A DNA stretch of 64,000 nt from Ichthyophis bannanicus (taxonomy: Eukaryota > Chordata > Amphibia > Gymnophiona > Ichthyophiidae), in the NCBI GenBank assembly GCA_033557465.1, contig CM066033.1:1352383834-1352447833 (forward strand), read 5' to 3'. The notes beneath the pieces are model-generated. The model was not told the DNA's origin, did not search any database, and was given only the letters and a program-made list of their open reading frames with translations. Numbering within the stretch: the first letter of the stretch is position 1; every line of letters begins with the position of its first letter. Of this stretch, positions 1-9,551 are shown piece by piece. The position numbers were made by a program, and so were the translations under genes.

Positions 1-1
1 T

Positions 2-1564
2 ATGGGCCTTCACCAGAGAGCATCAAATTCACCTTCTTGCAGTGTATCTTCCAGGAGTTCAAAACTCTCGTGCAGACAGACTCAGTCGAGTTCTGCTTCC
101 ACACGAATGGTCCCTACATATGGACCAGATACGCAGAATCTTTCAGGAATGGGGGACCCCGGACATAGACCTCTTTGCAAGTCCGTGGAATGCCAAACTT
201 CCCCGGTTCTGTTCCAGAACTCAGTGTCAGGGAGCTCAGGCCCACGATGCCTTCCTCCTGCATTGGGGTCAGGAATTCCTCTATGCCTTTCCACCCATTC
301 CTCTAATATCCAAGACTCTGTTCAAGCTCCAGAGGGATCACGGGACTATGATCCTCATAGCTCCCCGCTGGCCACGCCAGGTGTGGTTCCCTCTACTTCT
401 GCATCTCTCTCAGGGATCCTCCCTGGACCTGGGAGCTGCGCCAGACCTTCTGTCTCAGGAGGAGGGGACTTTGTGGCACCCAAACCCCAAATCCCTACAT
501 CTCAGAGCTTGGTTACTGAAGGCCTAAGTCTTCAAGACTTTAATCTTTCTCAACCTGTGACAGATATCCTTCATGCCTCTAGGAAACCTTCCACGAGGCG
601 TTCTTATGCTTTCAAATGGAAACGTTTTTCCATTTGGTGTGCTCAGCAGGGTCTTGACCCTCTAGCACTTCCTTTGAATTCCCTCTTGGACTACCTCCTG
701 CATCTTTCAAATGCAGGCCTTAAGACGAATTCAGTAAGGGTCCATTTGAGTGCTATTGCAGCATCCTTAAAACCTATAAATGGACAACCTGTCTCCTCTC
801 ATCCTCTTGTTGCACGTTTCATGAGAGGCCTGACTCTAACTAAACCTCCCATCCGACCTCCTCCGGTAGCATGGGATTTGAACCTAGTTCTAGGTCAGCT
901 TATGAAGCCACCTTTTGAGCCTTTGGACTCTACCTCCTTCAAATTTCTTTCCTGGAAGGTTGTTTTCCTTATTGCAGTCACTTCGGCTCGCCGCATCAGT
1001 GAACTGCAGGCTTTAGTGGCTCATCCACCTTATACTAGGTTTCATCATGATAAGGTGGTCCTTAGGACGAATCCCCACTTTATGCCCAAAGTGGTCTCGC
1101 CTTTTCATCTTAATCAAGAGGTATATCTACCTGTCTTTTTCCCGGCTCCTCATGCATCCAGTGCAGAGAGGAACCTTCATACTCTGGATTGTAAAAGAGC
1201 TCTTGCCTTTTACCTCAACAGGACTCAACCACATCGAAAGTCTTCCCAACTTTTCGTGGCTTTTGATCCTTCTCATTTGGGACTTCCAGTCACCAAGCGT
1301 ACACTTTCCAATTGGATCGCTCAGTGTATTTCTTTTGCTTACCAGAGTAAGAACATTTCTCTGGAGGGCCATGTCACAGCTCACAATGTGAGAGCCATGG
1401 CCACTTCTATGGCTCATCTTCACTCTGTGTCCATAGATCAGATCTGTCGAGCAGCCACTTGGGCCTCGGTTCATACCTTCACAGCCCATTACTGCTTGGA
1501 CAAGGACTCCCGCCGGGATGCCTTGTTTGGTCAGGCTGTCCTCAAACACCTGTTCCATACTTAA
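2..1564 (+). CDS. DIRS tyrosine recombinase
   Basis: Tyrosine recombinase (integrase-like) of the DIRS element, which would insert the circular DNA intermediate into the genome. The frame is open from the window edge, but recognisable recombinase begins only near 510. The catalytic set is visible: the box-A arginine in TSARRISELQAL, the H-x-x-R box in TAHNVRAM, and a C-terminal tyrosine in FTAHYCLD. The reading frame is intact to its stop at 1562-1564. It is very similar throughout to copy B (44450-45505). The 5' half of the open frame is the overlap with RT/RNase H and may not be translated as such. Copy A cannot be judged active because its 5' half lies outside the window. Confidence 0.88.
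   Translation: MGLHQRASNSPSCSVSSRSSKLSCRQTQSSSASTRMVPTYGPDTQNLSGMGDPGHRPLCKSVECQTSPVLFQNSVSGSSGPRCLPPALGSGIPLCLSTHSSNIQDSVQAPEGSRDYDPHSSPLATPGVVPSTSASLSGILPGPGSCARPSVSGGGDFVAPKPQIPTSQSLVTEGLSLQDFNLSQPVTDILHASRKPSTRRSYAFKWKRFSIWCAQQGLDPLALPLNSLLDYLLHLSNAGLKTNSVRVHLSAIAASLKPINGQPVSSHPLVARFMRGLTLTKPPIRPPPVAWDLNLVLGQLMKPPFEPLDSTSFKFLSWKVVFLIAVTSARRISELQALVAHPPYTRFHHDKVVLRTNPHFMPKVVSPFHLNQEVYLPVFFPAPHASSAERNLHTLDCKRALAFYLNRTQPHRKSSQLFVAFDPSHLGLPVTKRTLSNWIAQCISFAYQSKNISLEGHVTAHNVRAMATSMAHLHSVSIDQICRAATWASVHTFTAHYCLDKDSRRDALFGQAVLKHLFHT
3..527 (+). CDS. DIRS RT/RNase H polyprotein, C-terminal end (partial)
   Basis: C-terminal end of the DIRS reverse transcriptase/RNase H protein, which copies element RNA into DNA. 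The window edge removes the RT palm and RNase H core. What remains is the tail also seen in copy B at 43940-44468, including the shared stretches RLSRVLLPHEWSLHMDQ and DIDLFASPWNAKLPRFCS. The frame stays open to a TAA at 525-527. It overlaps the recombinase frame in a different phase, as is usual in DIRS elements. No internal stop is seen. Confidence 0.85.
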   Translation, partial: WAFTREHQIHLLAVYLPGVQNSRADRLSRVLLPHEWSLHMDQIRRIFQEWGTPDIDLFASPWNAKLPRFCSRTQCQGAQAHDAFLLHWGQEFLYAFPPIPLISKTLFKLQRDHGTMILIAPRWPRQVWFPLLLHLSQGSSLDLGAAPDLLSQEEGTLWHPNPKSLHLRAWLLKA

Positions 1565-1661
1565 ACAACTCCTGCCCACCTTCCCTGGATGGATGCCTGA
1601 GATCCATGCGAAGATGGTTTACCCTTGGAGGGGGATCTCCCAGGCATCTTAGCTAGGGAGT

Positions 1662-1760
1662 CCCCATATGTGATGACTTATTCCTGCTTGTTCCTGGAGA
1701 TAGCACAGTTACTTACCTGTAACAGGTGATCTCTGGGAACAGCAGGAATTAGTCATCACA
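1662..1760. repeat. DIRS internal complementary region (copy A)
   Basis: The left half (to about 1701) is the reverse complement of the family's left tip, as seen at 40167 onward. The right half (from about 1702) is the reverse complement of the right tip at about 1970-2025. In the accepted DIRS model this region templates end-to-end joining into a circle. The joint corresponds to CCTGGAGAT | AGCACAGTTAC. Confidence 0.85.
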
Positions 1761-1838
1761 ACCCACCCACCTCCCCTAGGAGTTGTATCTCTATCTATCT
1801 TCCTGTCCTCTCTCTCTATTGTCTCAGCTTTAAACTCG

Positions 1839-2025
1839 AACTGACGAGAGCTGGTCAGGAAGGCGGGAAGGCAGCGCGCATGTGCAGTGGGAGGCCCCAA
1901 AAGCTTTTAATCTGAAAAGCTGGGGAGCTTTCCCGCGCGGGCTCCGTCGGTACCGACGTACCAATATGTGATGACTAATTCCTGCTGTTCCCAGAGATCA
2001 CCTGTTACAGGTAAGTAACTGTGCT
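1839..2025. repeat. DIRS right inverted terminal repeat (copy A)
   Basis: Reverse complement of the family's left inverted repeat, extended by a tip of about 27 bp that the left repeat lacks. It holds a perfect 14-bp palindrome CGTCGGTACCGACG (1945-1958) and, near the tip, CAG|GTAAGT at 2008-2016, which matches the 5' splice-site consensus on the + strand. Confidence 0.8.
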
Positions 2026-2139
2026 TTACTGCACTAGAATGGAAATTAGTACTAGGGCTGAAGCCATCTAGGCCAAGGTTAGTGCCCCCTTTTTTGCTTT
2101 GCCCCCTGGTTTGGGGTCAGGGACTGGGTCAGATAAGGA

Positions 2140-2758
2140 AGGCCGCCGGCAGGAGAAAGCCCTCTTCAACATCGGCAACCATCTTCAACAGCTCCCCAGT
2201 CGGGCTAGAGCACAGGGCGACCTTCGTTTTCCCGCTCCTGCACTCCAGCCCAGTCGGGGTTGTGGGAGGTCTCAGCGGCCCCTTTAAAACGCGCCGCCGG
2301 CAGGAGAAAGCCCTCTTCAACATCGGCAACCATCTTCAACAGCTCCCCAGTCGGGGTAGAGCACAGGGCGACCTTCGTTTTCCCGCTCCTGCACTCCAGC
2401 CCAATCGGGGTTGTGGGAGGTCTCAGCGGCCCCTTTAAAACGTGCCACCGGCAGGAGAAAGCCCTCTTCAACATCGGCAACCATCTTCAACAGCTCCCCA
2501 GTCGGGGTAGAGCACAGGGCGACCTTCGTTTTCCCGCTCCTGCACTCCAGCCCAATCGGGGTTGTGGGAGGTCTCAGCGGCCCCTTTAAAACGTGCCACC
2601 GGCAGGAGAAAGCCCTCTTCAACATCGGCAACCATCTTCAACAGCTCCCCAGTCGGGGTAGAGCACAGGGCCACCTTCGTTTTCCCGCTCCTGCACTCCA
2701 GCCCAATCGGGGTTGTGGGAGGTCTCAGCGGCCCCTTTAAAATGCGCCGCCGGTAGGC
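2140..2758 (+). repeat. Four 151-bp tandem units at the 5' side of an L2-like LINE
   Basis: A 151-bp unit repeats four times: the CAGGAGAAAGCC anchor recurs at 2150, 2301, 2452 and 2603, and a fifth start degenerates at 2754. Units differ by only a few bases. Each is GC-rich and ends in CCCTTTAAAA followed by a CGCCGCCGG-type box, so each carries a TATA-like string. The array lies upstream of the LINE ORF with no other element between, so it may be the LINE 5' UTR built of promoter monomers. That role is inference. Confidence 0.8.
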
Positions 2759-3640
2759 GCACCCGCGCCTGAGGGCCTCGCAAGAGGGCCCTTTGGCGTG
2801 GCCCTTAGGCGGGAGCACGACAGGCCAGAAACAAACAGCAACTCAGCGAACAATCAGCAAACAAAATACCAGAACTACAACCGTTTCTACATAGCAGATA
2901 TTGTCAAGACCAGCTCACTAATAAACAAACTGTAAGTTACATCATCAATAACTGTAGTATGAAAAGTGCACATTGAGTAAGAAATGTGAGCACATAACAC
3001 TATCATAAATTCGTCTAAGACACTATATATTTCAGATATAATGAATATAACTGCTCTTACTGCTCCTTAACATATTACCTAATTGTGCTAATATTCTTTG
3101 CTAAGATTATTGCCAATACTCTCATATGTGTCACCAATATTTCTAATATTACGAATATTGCTGATATATTCTCTTGTGTGCTAATTCATTGCTATTTTTG
3201 CTACTAGCACCCTCTCAAGTAACATATTGTTTCTATTGTTGCCAGTACCTTTTCCATATTGTTACACTGTTACTCATCTGTTCACTCTGTTACCAGTCCT
3301 CCCATATGGTTACACTCTTGCAAATACCTTACCAATATTGCTAACATTTTCTCTTTACTATTTTAGTATTCTCCCATCTGTCCCTACGGTTATTAATATA
3401 CTACAATCTTTTCATTAACATTCTCACAGTTTACACTTACTGCCACCACTATTCCTAATACTTCTCACTCAACAACTATTACTAGTACTCCTGTACTAAT
3501 ACCCCCTCCCCTTACAATTTTAAAATAAACTCTCCCTCCACAACCTACCTTAACTGCTCCTAACTGCTCCTCTTGCAAAATAAGAAATCTTTCACACTTA
3601 CACTTATTACCTGACCACTATTCAAATTAATCTAGGTAAA

Positions 3641-5025
3641 ATGAATCCAATACAGTTCATTATACAGCTTTTGTATATTACAAGTATTGCATTAAGCATT
3701 CTAACCTCTCCTGGAATATGCTACCAAACACAATACCTACCTTATCACCATGCTAGAATGGTTCACCTCCATACTGCCCCTCCACATGTCAATCAATTAC
3801 ACATCAATAACTACAAATCATACACACACATACATAACCACCCAACAACTAGGTACACTGATACACGGATAAGAAGATTAATTAATATACAAACAAAAAC
3901 AGATAACGAAATAAAAAAACTGAAATCACCCAATCAGGACCTGAAAATCATCCTCATAAATGTAAGATTTGTTAGGAACAAAATTCCAATCATCATAGAT
4001 CTCATCACCGATGAAAACCCAGACTACCTCTGCCTAACAGAGACATGGCTAAGCAATTCCGATACAGTCTTAACTAACCAATTAAAAATTAAAGGATATA
4101 ATCTATTCATCTGTAACCGTAATAAAAGAAAAGGTGGTGGAGTCCTGATACTAGCAAAAGCTAGCTTGAATTGTTCCACCTCCATTAGTGAAACTAACGA
4201 AAATACGGATATACTGATGATAGAAAACAGAAACTTAGCAATCTGCCTTTTTTATAGACCCCCTGCATCAGATACTCAGAACACAACCTCTATACTAGAA
4301 ACTGCATGCAAAGCATCCATAAACAAGCCCCATATCATCTTAGGAGACTTTAACTTACCAACCTGCAATAATAACCAATCCTCAACAGTTTTAGAATCAA
4401 TGGAAGATTTGGGCTACCAACAAATTATTAATCAACCTACTCATACTAAAGGAAACACTCTAGATTTAGTATTTCTCCCCTTGTCCTTCACCATAACACA
4501 TGAATATACCCCCCCTATAATATCACAAATCCCATGGTCTGATCACTTTATAATAAATTTCTCTATTAATATACCTTCTACTACCTCCTCTCATCAACCT
4601 AAAATTCATCATGGACCCAAATTTAGAGCATTTTCACCTGAAGAATTTCTCAACTCAATCATTCCACAATTATCCACTGACATAACTAACCTTGATAAAA
4701 CTACATCTACTTGGAATACAACCATAAAATCAGCATCTAAACCGATACACAAAACACTAAAAAAATATCATACTAGATCATCAGAAAAATGGTATACAAC
4801 TGAACTAGCCTCCATCAAAAAAAACCTCCGCAAAACTGAAAAGAAATGGCGAAAAACAAAAACACCAGACCTACAAAACTTATACTTCACAATTCTAAAC
4901 ACTTATAGATCAGCAACAAACAATGCCAAAAAACAATACCATGCGAGGATTCTAAATAAAGCCATTAATCGCCCTAGAGAATTGTTTGAAATAGTAAAAG
5001 CATTATCTAAAGCTCCTATAGATAA
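3641..5025 (+). CDS. LINE ORF2, N-terminal half: AP-type endonuclease
   Basis: N-terminal part of the L2-like LINE ORF2 protein, which nicks target DNA for target-primed reverse transcription. Apurinic-endonuclease signatures are visible: a LINVRFVRNKI start block, CLTETWL with the catalytic glutamate, RKGGGVLIL, ILGDFNLP and IPWSDHF. The start at 3641 is simply the first in-frame ATG. The frame is open to 5025, where a DNA transposon begins. If the transposon and one copy of its TAA duplication are removed, the frame runs straight into 7862 (junction peptide APIDNQQSASI). Confidence 0.85.
5023..5025. repeat. Target-site duplication TAA (left)
   Basis: TAA here and again at 7859-7861 flank the CACAG...CTGTG ends of the transposon. 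Keeping one copy restores the LINE reading frame. Confidence 0.8.
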
Positions 5026-7858
5026 CACAGGTACACTAAAAATTTTTTTTTTAAACTGCCTCTGTTTCGATTGATTTTTACGTTTTTTGGTGCGCTGAAT
5101 CCAAATCTGGTAACCAATTTGCTCCATCACGTACAGATTTTTTGCTACATTGGGTTAGCAGTTTGAGGTGAACGTTTCCGATTTGAGTGCGATCGAGATA
5201 AAAGTTTCTTGGATGAATTCTTTATACTAATTGTTTAGTAGTTATTCAAATAAGAATAAAGAAAATTGTAACAAGGCAGCACATAAGAATAGAGTAATGT
5301 CAACAAAACACACTGTGATGGTAGCAAAATTGTCTGCACTTAAAACAGCCACATACATGTGCACAAACATTGAGCATATAAGAGCGAGGTTAGACACAAA
5401 GCAAAGCAAAGGAATGTGCAAAAAATGTTGTACAGGTATGTATGTAAGAATAGAAAACGCAAACCGCACCATTGCAATACATGAAGACAAACACCCGATG
5501 GTGTGAAAATAAAATTCTAATAAATGAGATCCGACACTGTGGTAATAACTAACAAATTTTTATTTCAAAGTTTAGTAAAAACACGATATTTGTCAACACA
5601 GTTTAGATTTTAAAGTCATTCTTGGGTCAATCAATCTCCTGGTGGGCCCGTTTCTTCTTCCCCCGAATGCTTCTCTTGGTGCGCTGCTTGGCGTATTTTT
5701 CATCTGGGGTTTCCCGCAGCAGCAACCAGCAGAAATCAGCCATCATAGTGGTGTTCCATCTTCCTTGGTACCTTCTCTCTGTGTCCTTGATGTCCTGGTG
5801 AAACCTTTCACCTTGTTCTTCACTGTACGCCCCCAAGTTTTCGGGAAAGTAGTTCACATGGGAGTGCAAGAAATGGACTTTCAGGCTCATGTTACAGCCT
5901 TGTTCTTTGAAGGCATTGAGCATCCTGGCAACAATATCCTTATAGTTCTCATCCCGCCTGTTCCCCAAGAATTTGAGAACAACATCCTTGAAGGAATCCC
6001 AGGCTTCTTTTTCCTTCTCAGACATCGTTTCAGCGAATGCTCCATCTGAAATGAGTTTCCTTATATCAGGGCCAACAAACACTCCTTCCTTTAGCTTTGC
6101 TTCAGAAAGTCGGGGGAACTTTGAGCAAAGGTACCGAAAGCACTCACCATCTTTTGGAAGGGACTTGATGAATTGCTTAATGAGACCCAACTTAATGTGG
6201 AGAGGTGGTAATAGAATTTTATCACGAGGTACCAAGCTCTCATGAAGAACATTTTTCTCACCGGGTCTCAAATACTCCCGAATTGTCCAGTCTTTTTTCC
6301 CCCAGTGTAGGTCGCGGGCCCGGCTATCCCACAAGCAAAGGAAGCAGGGATATTTGGTGAAACCGGATTGCTGCCCTAATAGCATGGATAGAATTTTAAA
6401 GTCTCCACAAATCATCCACTTATGCTCATCATAACGAATCTTCTGAAGAATCAGGGCCAAATTCTCGTATTTTTCTTGGAGAATAACAGAGTGAGCAATA
6501 GGAACTGAAGCGAATGTGTTGCCATTATGAAGAAGAACACCTTTTATGCTGTCTTTTGACGAATCAATGAACAGCCGCCATTCAGCAGGATCATACTTGA
6601 GTTTAAACTTTTCCATCACTCCGTATATATCGTTGCAAAATACCAAATCTTCCTCTTTGCTGAAATACTTCAAAAATTGTGTCTCGCGGTTGCTGTACCA
6701 ATAAAAAGTTGTTCCTGGTGACAATAGATTTTTCTGTTTAAGCCGAGAACCTAGCAGTTGGGCAGCATCTTTTGGGAGTCCTAAATCCCGGACTAAATCA
6801 TTCAATTCAGCTTGAGAGAAAAGTTCAGGATTCGGATCTGGTTCAGTTTCAAACTCAGAAGTACTGGACTCATCGGGAAAAGCCATCTGATGAGTCTCAT
6901 CATGATCAGAACCGTCCACACAAATATGATCCAAAGATTTTGGTGGTTCAGGCACAGGTACTTTGTTGCTATGAGGCATAGGCCTAATTGCTGAGGGAAG
7001 GTTGGGGTAACTTATTACGTTCTTATTTTTTAAGTTGTATCCCTTCACAATGCAAGAGCAAAAATAGCAGTCACTGCTGTGGTCTCTTTGTTCACGCCAC
7101 ATCATAGGTATTCCGAAACGAAATGCTTGTTTTTTACCTTTCATCCATAAGCGTAGATCTTCCTCACATGTCTTGCACACTTTGTGAGGAGCCCACGGTT
7201 TGTCTTGATCGCCTAACTTCAAACCGAAATAGGCGAAATATACTTTTTTAATAAATGCAGAAATGTTCCTCTGCCGCTTTTTCACGGTATATTCCCCACA
7301 AATAAAACAAAAACTGTCCGGAGAGTTGACGCAACCTCTGGCTCTGTGAGCCATCACAAATACACAGCACTGCAAACTACAACTGTAGTGAACCACTTCG
7401 GAATAAAGCTGGATTACGACTGAGCAAACAAAAGGTAATAATGAACTTGCAAGAAACTGAAATTTGACAGGAACGTTCATGTCGCAACCACCGTGTTTGA
7501 GCGAGCGAACGAGGCGAGGCGAACAGGAAAGAACATGCGCCAGCGCGAGTACTGGATTTAGCCCCCCGCCTCCCAATTGTCCTGTTAATGTATAAAATGA
7601 ATACAAAACACTCTAAAATATCATGAGGGAGTGTTTCTAGTTAGTTAACCATTACAACCTCTATTTTGGGCCAAGAAAATAAACTGCAGTCGGCTAAAAA
7701 GAAATTATGTGAACATTTCTTATATGGGTAAGACATCTAATTTTGCAAGAAAACGTGACGTGATGGAACATTTTGGCTATTTTTCCTGGATTCAGCACCC
7801 CAAAATCTATAGGAATCAGTTGCAAAACTGGAGGCAGTTTTTTGGTAGTGTACCTGTG
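5026..7858 (-). mobile_element. Complete autonomous DNA transposon, superfamily unassigned
   Basis: A 2.83-kb cut-and-paste transposon. The ends are inverted repeats: the left reads CACAGGTACACTA and the right is its exact reverse complement, with weaker matching through an ACTGCC block to GCTGAATCC about 70 bp in. It is flanked by TAA on both sides and sits inside a LINE ORF that becomes continuous without it. One long reverse-strand ORF encodes the probable transposase. A 3-bp duplication is known for PIF/Harbinger (TWA), CACTA/EnSpm and Zator. The protein does not look like a standard Harbinger transposase, so I leave it unassigned. Confidence 0.88.
5627..7354 (-). CDS. Putative DDE transposase with cysteine-pair N-terminal domain
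   Basis: Uninterrupted frame of about 575 residues starting at the ATG at 7352-7354. In-frame ATGs upstream (7481, 7606) would add residues that look less protein-like. Residues 16-63 form a C-x2-C (FCFIC) and C-x2-C (KVCKTC) pattern about 40 apart, like a zinc-binding DNA-contact domain. Another cysteine cluster (CYFCSC) follows. The middle has candidate acidic residues in LFIDSSKDS and WMICGDFKIL, then a CFLCLWDSRARDLHW block, and near the C terminus GERFHQDIKD. The tail is very basic. I recall similar proteins as uncharacterised genes in scattered animals (memory, not a search). A domesticated host gene is unlikely because the ORF lies within terminal repeats in a LINE. Confidence 0.75.
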   Translation of the reverse strand: MAHRARGCVNSPDSFCFICGEYTVKKRQRNISAFIKKVYFAYFGLKLGDQDKPWAPHKVCKTCEEDLRLWMKGKKQAFRFGIPMMWREQRDHSSDCYFCSCIVKGYNLKNKNVISYPNLPSAIRPMPHSNKVPVPEPPKSLDHICVDGSDHDETHQMAFPDESSTSEFETEPDPNPELFSQAELNDLVRDLGLPKDAAQLLGSRLKQKNLLSPGTTFYWYSNRETQFLKYFSKEEDLVFCNDIYGVMEKFKLKYDPAEWRLFIDSSKDSIKGVLLHNGNTFASVPIAHSVILQEKYENLALILQKIRYDEHKWMICGDFKILSMLLGQQSGFTKYPCFLCLWDSRARDLHWGKKDWTIREYLRPGEKNVLHESLVPRDKILLPPLHIKLGLIKQFIKSLPKDGECFRYLCSKFPRLSEAKLKEGVFVGPDIRKLISDGAFAETMSEKEKEAWDSFKDVVLKFLGNRRDENYKDIVARMLNAFKEQGCNMSLKVHFLHSHVNYFPENLGAYSEEQGERFHQDIKDTERRYQGRWNTTMMADFCWLLLRETPDEKYAKQRTKRSIRGKKKRAHQEID

Positions 7859-7861
7859 TAA
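7859..7861. repeat. Target-site duplication TAA (right)
   Basis: Partner of 5023-5025, directly after the CTGTG end of the transposon. Confidence 0.8.
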
Positions 7862-9551
7862 TCAACAATCGGCCTCAATTAACATACAAGATATGGCAGA
7901 CTATTTTGCTAGCAAACTTAAATTAACAATGATACCTTCACCCTTCAATACTACACCATCTTCTAATAACCACACTTGGAACACCTTCCAATCAATAGAT
8001 AAGAAACAGCTACTCAATATAATATCGAATATCAATACAACCACATCCATACTTGACCCCTGTCCAGGTCTCTGGATCAAACAAACAAAACAGGAACTAG
8101 CACCCTTTATCCTAAATATAGTGAATCAATCACTCCTGCAAGGGGTATTACCTAAAGAACTAAAATTATCTGCAATCCGCCCCATATTAAAAAACAAGAC
8201 ATTAAACGTAAATGACCCATCATCCTATCGTCCGATAGCTAGCATCCCCTTCCTAACTAAAATTATAGAAAAAGCTGTACAATTACAGTTACAAGATCAT
8301 ATAGACACTTTTGCCCCGCTTGATGAACACCAATCCGGTTTTCGCCCTTTTCATGGTGTTGAAACCCTGCTCAATACACTTCTCGACACTCTTAGCAAAG
8401 GTTTGGACAATACTAAACAAGCATTTATTTTAGTTTTCCTTGACATATCAGCTGCATTTGACAGCATTAACCACAATATACTTATCTCAAGACTTAAGCA
8501 AATAGGATTACTGAAAACTACTTTAGACTGGTTTAAATCATACATATCTGATCGTTCACAATATGTACAACTTAATCAATCATCTTCTTCCCCTTTCCCT
8601 CAAGAACAAGGTGTACCCCAAGGCTCTGCACTATCTGCTCTATTATTTAACATATACCTCCAGCCAATATGTACCATATTCAAAAAATACAAGATTAATT
8701 ATTATATATATGCCGACGACATTATGCTATTCTCCGAATTCAACATAATTAATCCAAATCACAACAATCTAATAAACTGCCTTACAGAAGCTGAAGAATG
8801 GCTTAGTTTAAACAACTTAGCTATTAACATTAAAAAAACTGAAGTCCTGATTGCAACCAAAAACACAAAATATACTCCCCCACCTGACATTAAAATCCTT
8901 AATGCGACTCTTCCAATTAAGGAAGAAATAAAATATTTAGGAGTTATCATTGACAAAACTCTCAGTTTTACAACACACATCAAAAACTTAACAAAAACAA
9001 TCTATTACAAACTGCGCTCTATCCAACAACTAAGACCCCTATTACAAGACGAAGACTTCAGAACCGTTACACAAGCTTTGATTATACCACACTTCGATTT
9101 TTGCAATAGTATACTACATGGAATAACTAAGAAGAACATCAAAATCTTACAAATGGCCCAAAATGTAACAGCAAGAGTCATATTCAAAGCCAAACTATCT
9201 GACCATATTACTCCTATTTTATACACACTACACTGGTTACCAATATTCAGTAGGATACAATACAAAATACTGTTAACCACTTTTAAATTTATTAATAATA
9301 TTGCCCCTTCATACTTAACTACACTTCTTCACAGCCATCTCGAAAATAGGATAAGACGGAGAAATAACCTCAACACATTAGTAGTTCCAGATCTAATAAG
9401 GAAAACAAAACACTCAACAAGTAACAGTGCCTTTTCGCTTGTTGCTCCAATACTGTGGAACAATCTTCCAAATCAATTAAGAGAAACTAAAGATCTTCTA
9501 ACATTCAGAAAAGATCTAAAAACATCTATTCAGTCAACATTACACCAGTAA
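7862..9551 (+). CDS. LINE ORF2, C-terminal half: reverse transcriptase
   Basis: Reverse transcriptase and C-terminal region of the L2-like LINE. Visible RT blocks are SSYRPIASIPFLTKIIEKAVQ, SGFRPFHGVETLL, FLDISAAFDSINH (catalytic Asp), EQGVPQGSALSALLFNIYL and YIYADDIMLF (catalytic YADD). The C terminus has the HFDFCNSIL, LHWLPIFSRIQYKIL and LWNNLPNQLRE blocks typical of the CR1/L2 group. There is no stop or frameshift. Together with 3641-5025 it gives about 1,020 open codons, so the LINE was intact or nearly so when interrupted. The ORF appears to start at 7773, but bases before 7862 belong to the transposon. Confidence 0.88.

Larger units (their letters stand above)
1..2025 (+). mobile_element. 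DIRS retrotransposon family 1, copy A (right part)
   Basis: Right-hand part of a DIRS-type tyrosine-recombinase retrotransposon, cut by the window edge. It holds the end of the RT/RNase H frame, the tyrosine recombinase frame, an internal complementary region (about 1662-1760) and the right inverted terminal repeat (about 1839-2025). The order and near-identical coding sequence match the full copy at 40167-45984. The right limit at 2025 comes from comparing the two copies: both end in a GTAACTGTGCT string and then diverge. DIRS elements integrate by recombinase, so no target duplication is expected. Confidence 0.9.

Noticed and set aside
2140..2758. CRISPR-like direct repeats
   Set aside because: Units are contiguous 151-bp copies without unique spacers, and the context is a vertebrate LINE.
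2082..2818. Several overlapping open frames across the tandem units
   Set aside because: They repeat with the 151-bp period on both strands; 151 is not a multiple of three, and none resembles a protein family.
5627..7606. Intronless host gene of unknown function
   Set aside because: The ORF lies between inverted ends with a target duplication inside a LINE, so a transposase is the simpler reading.
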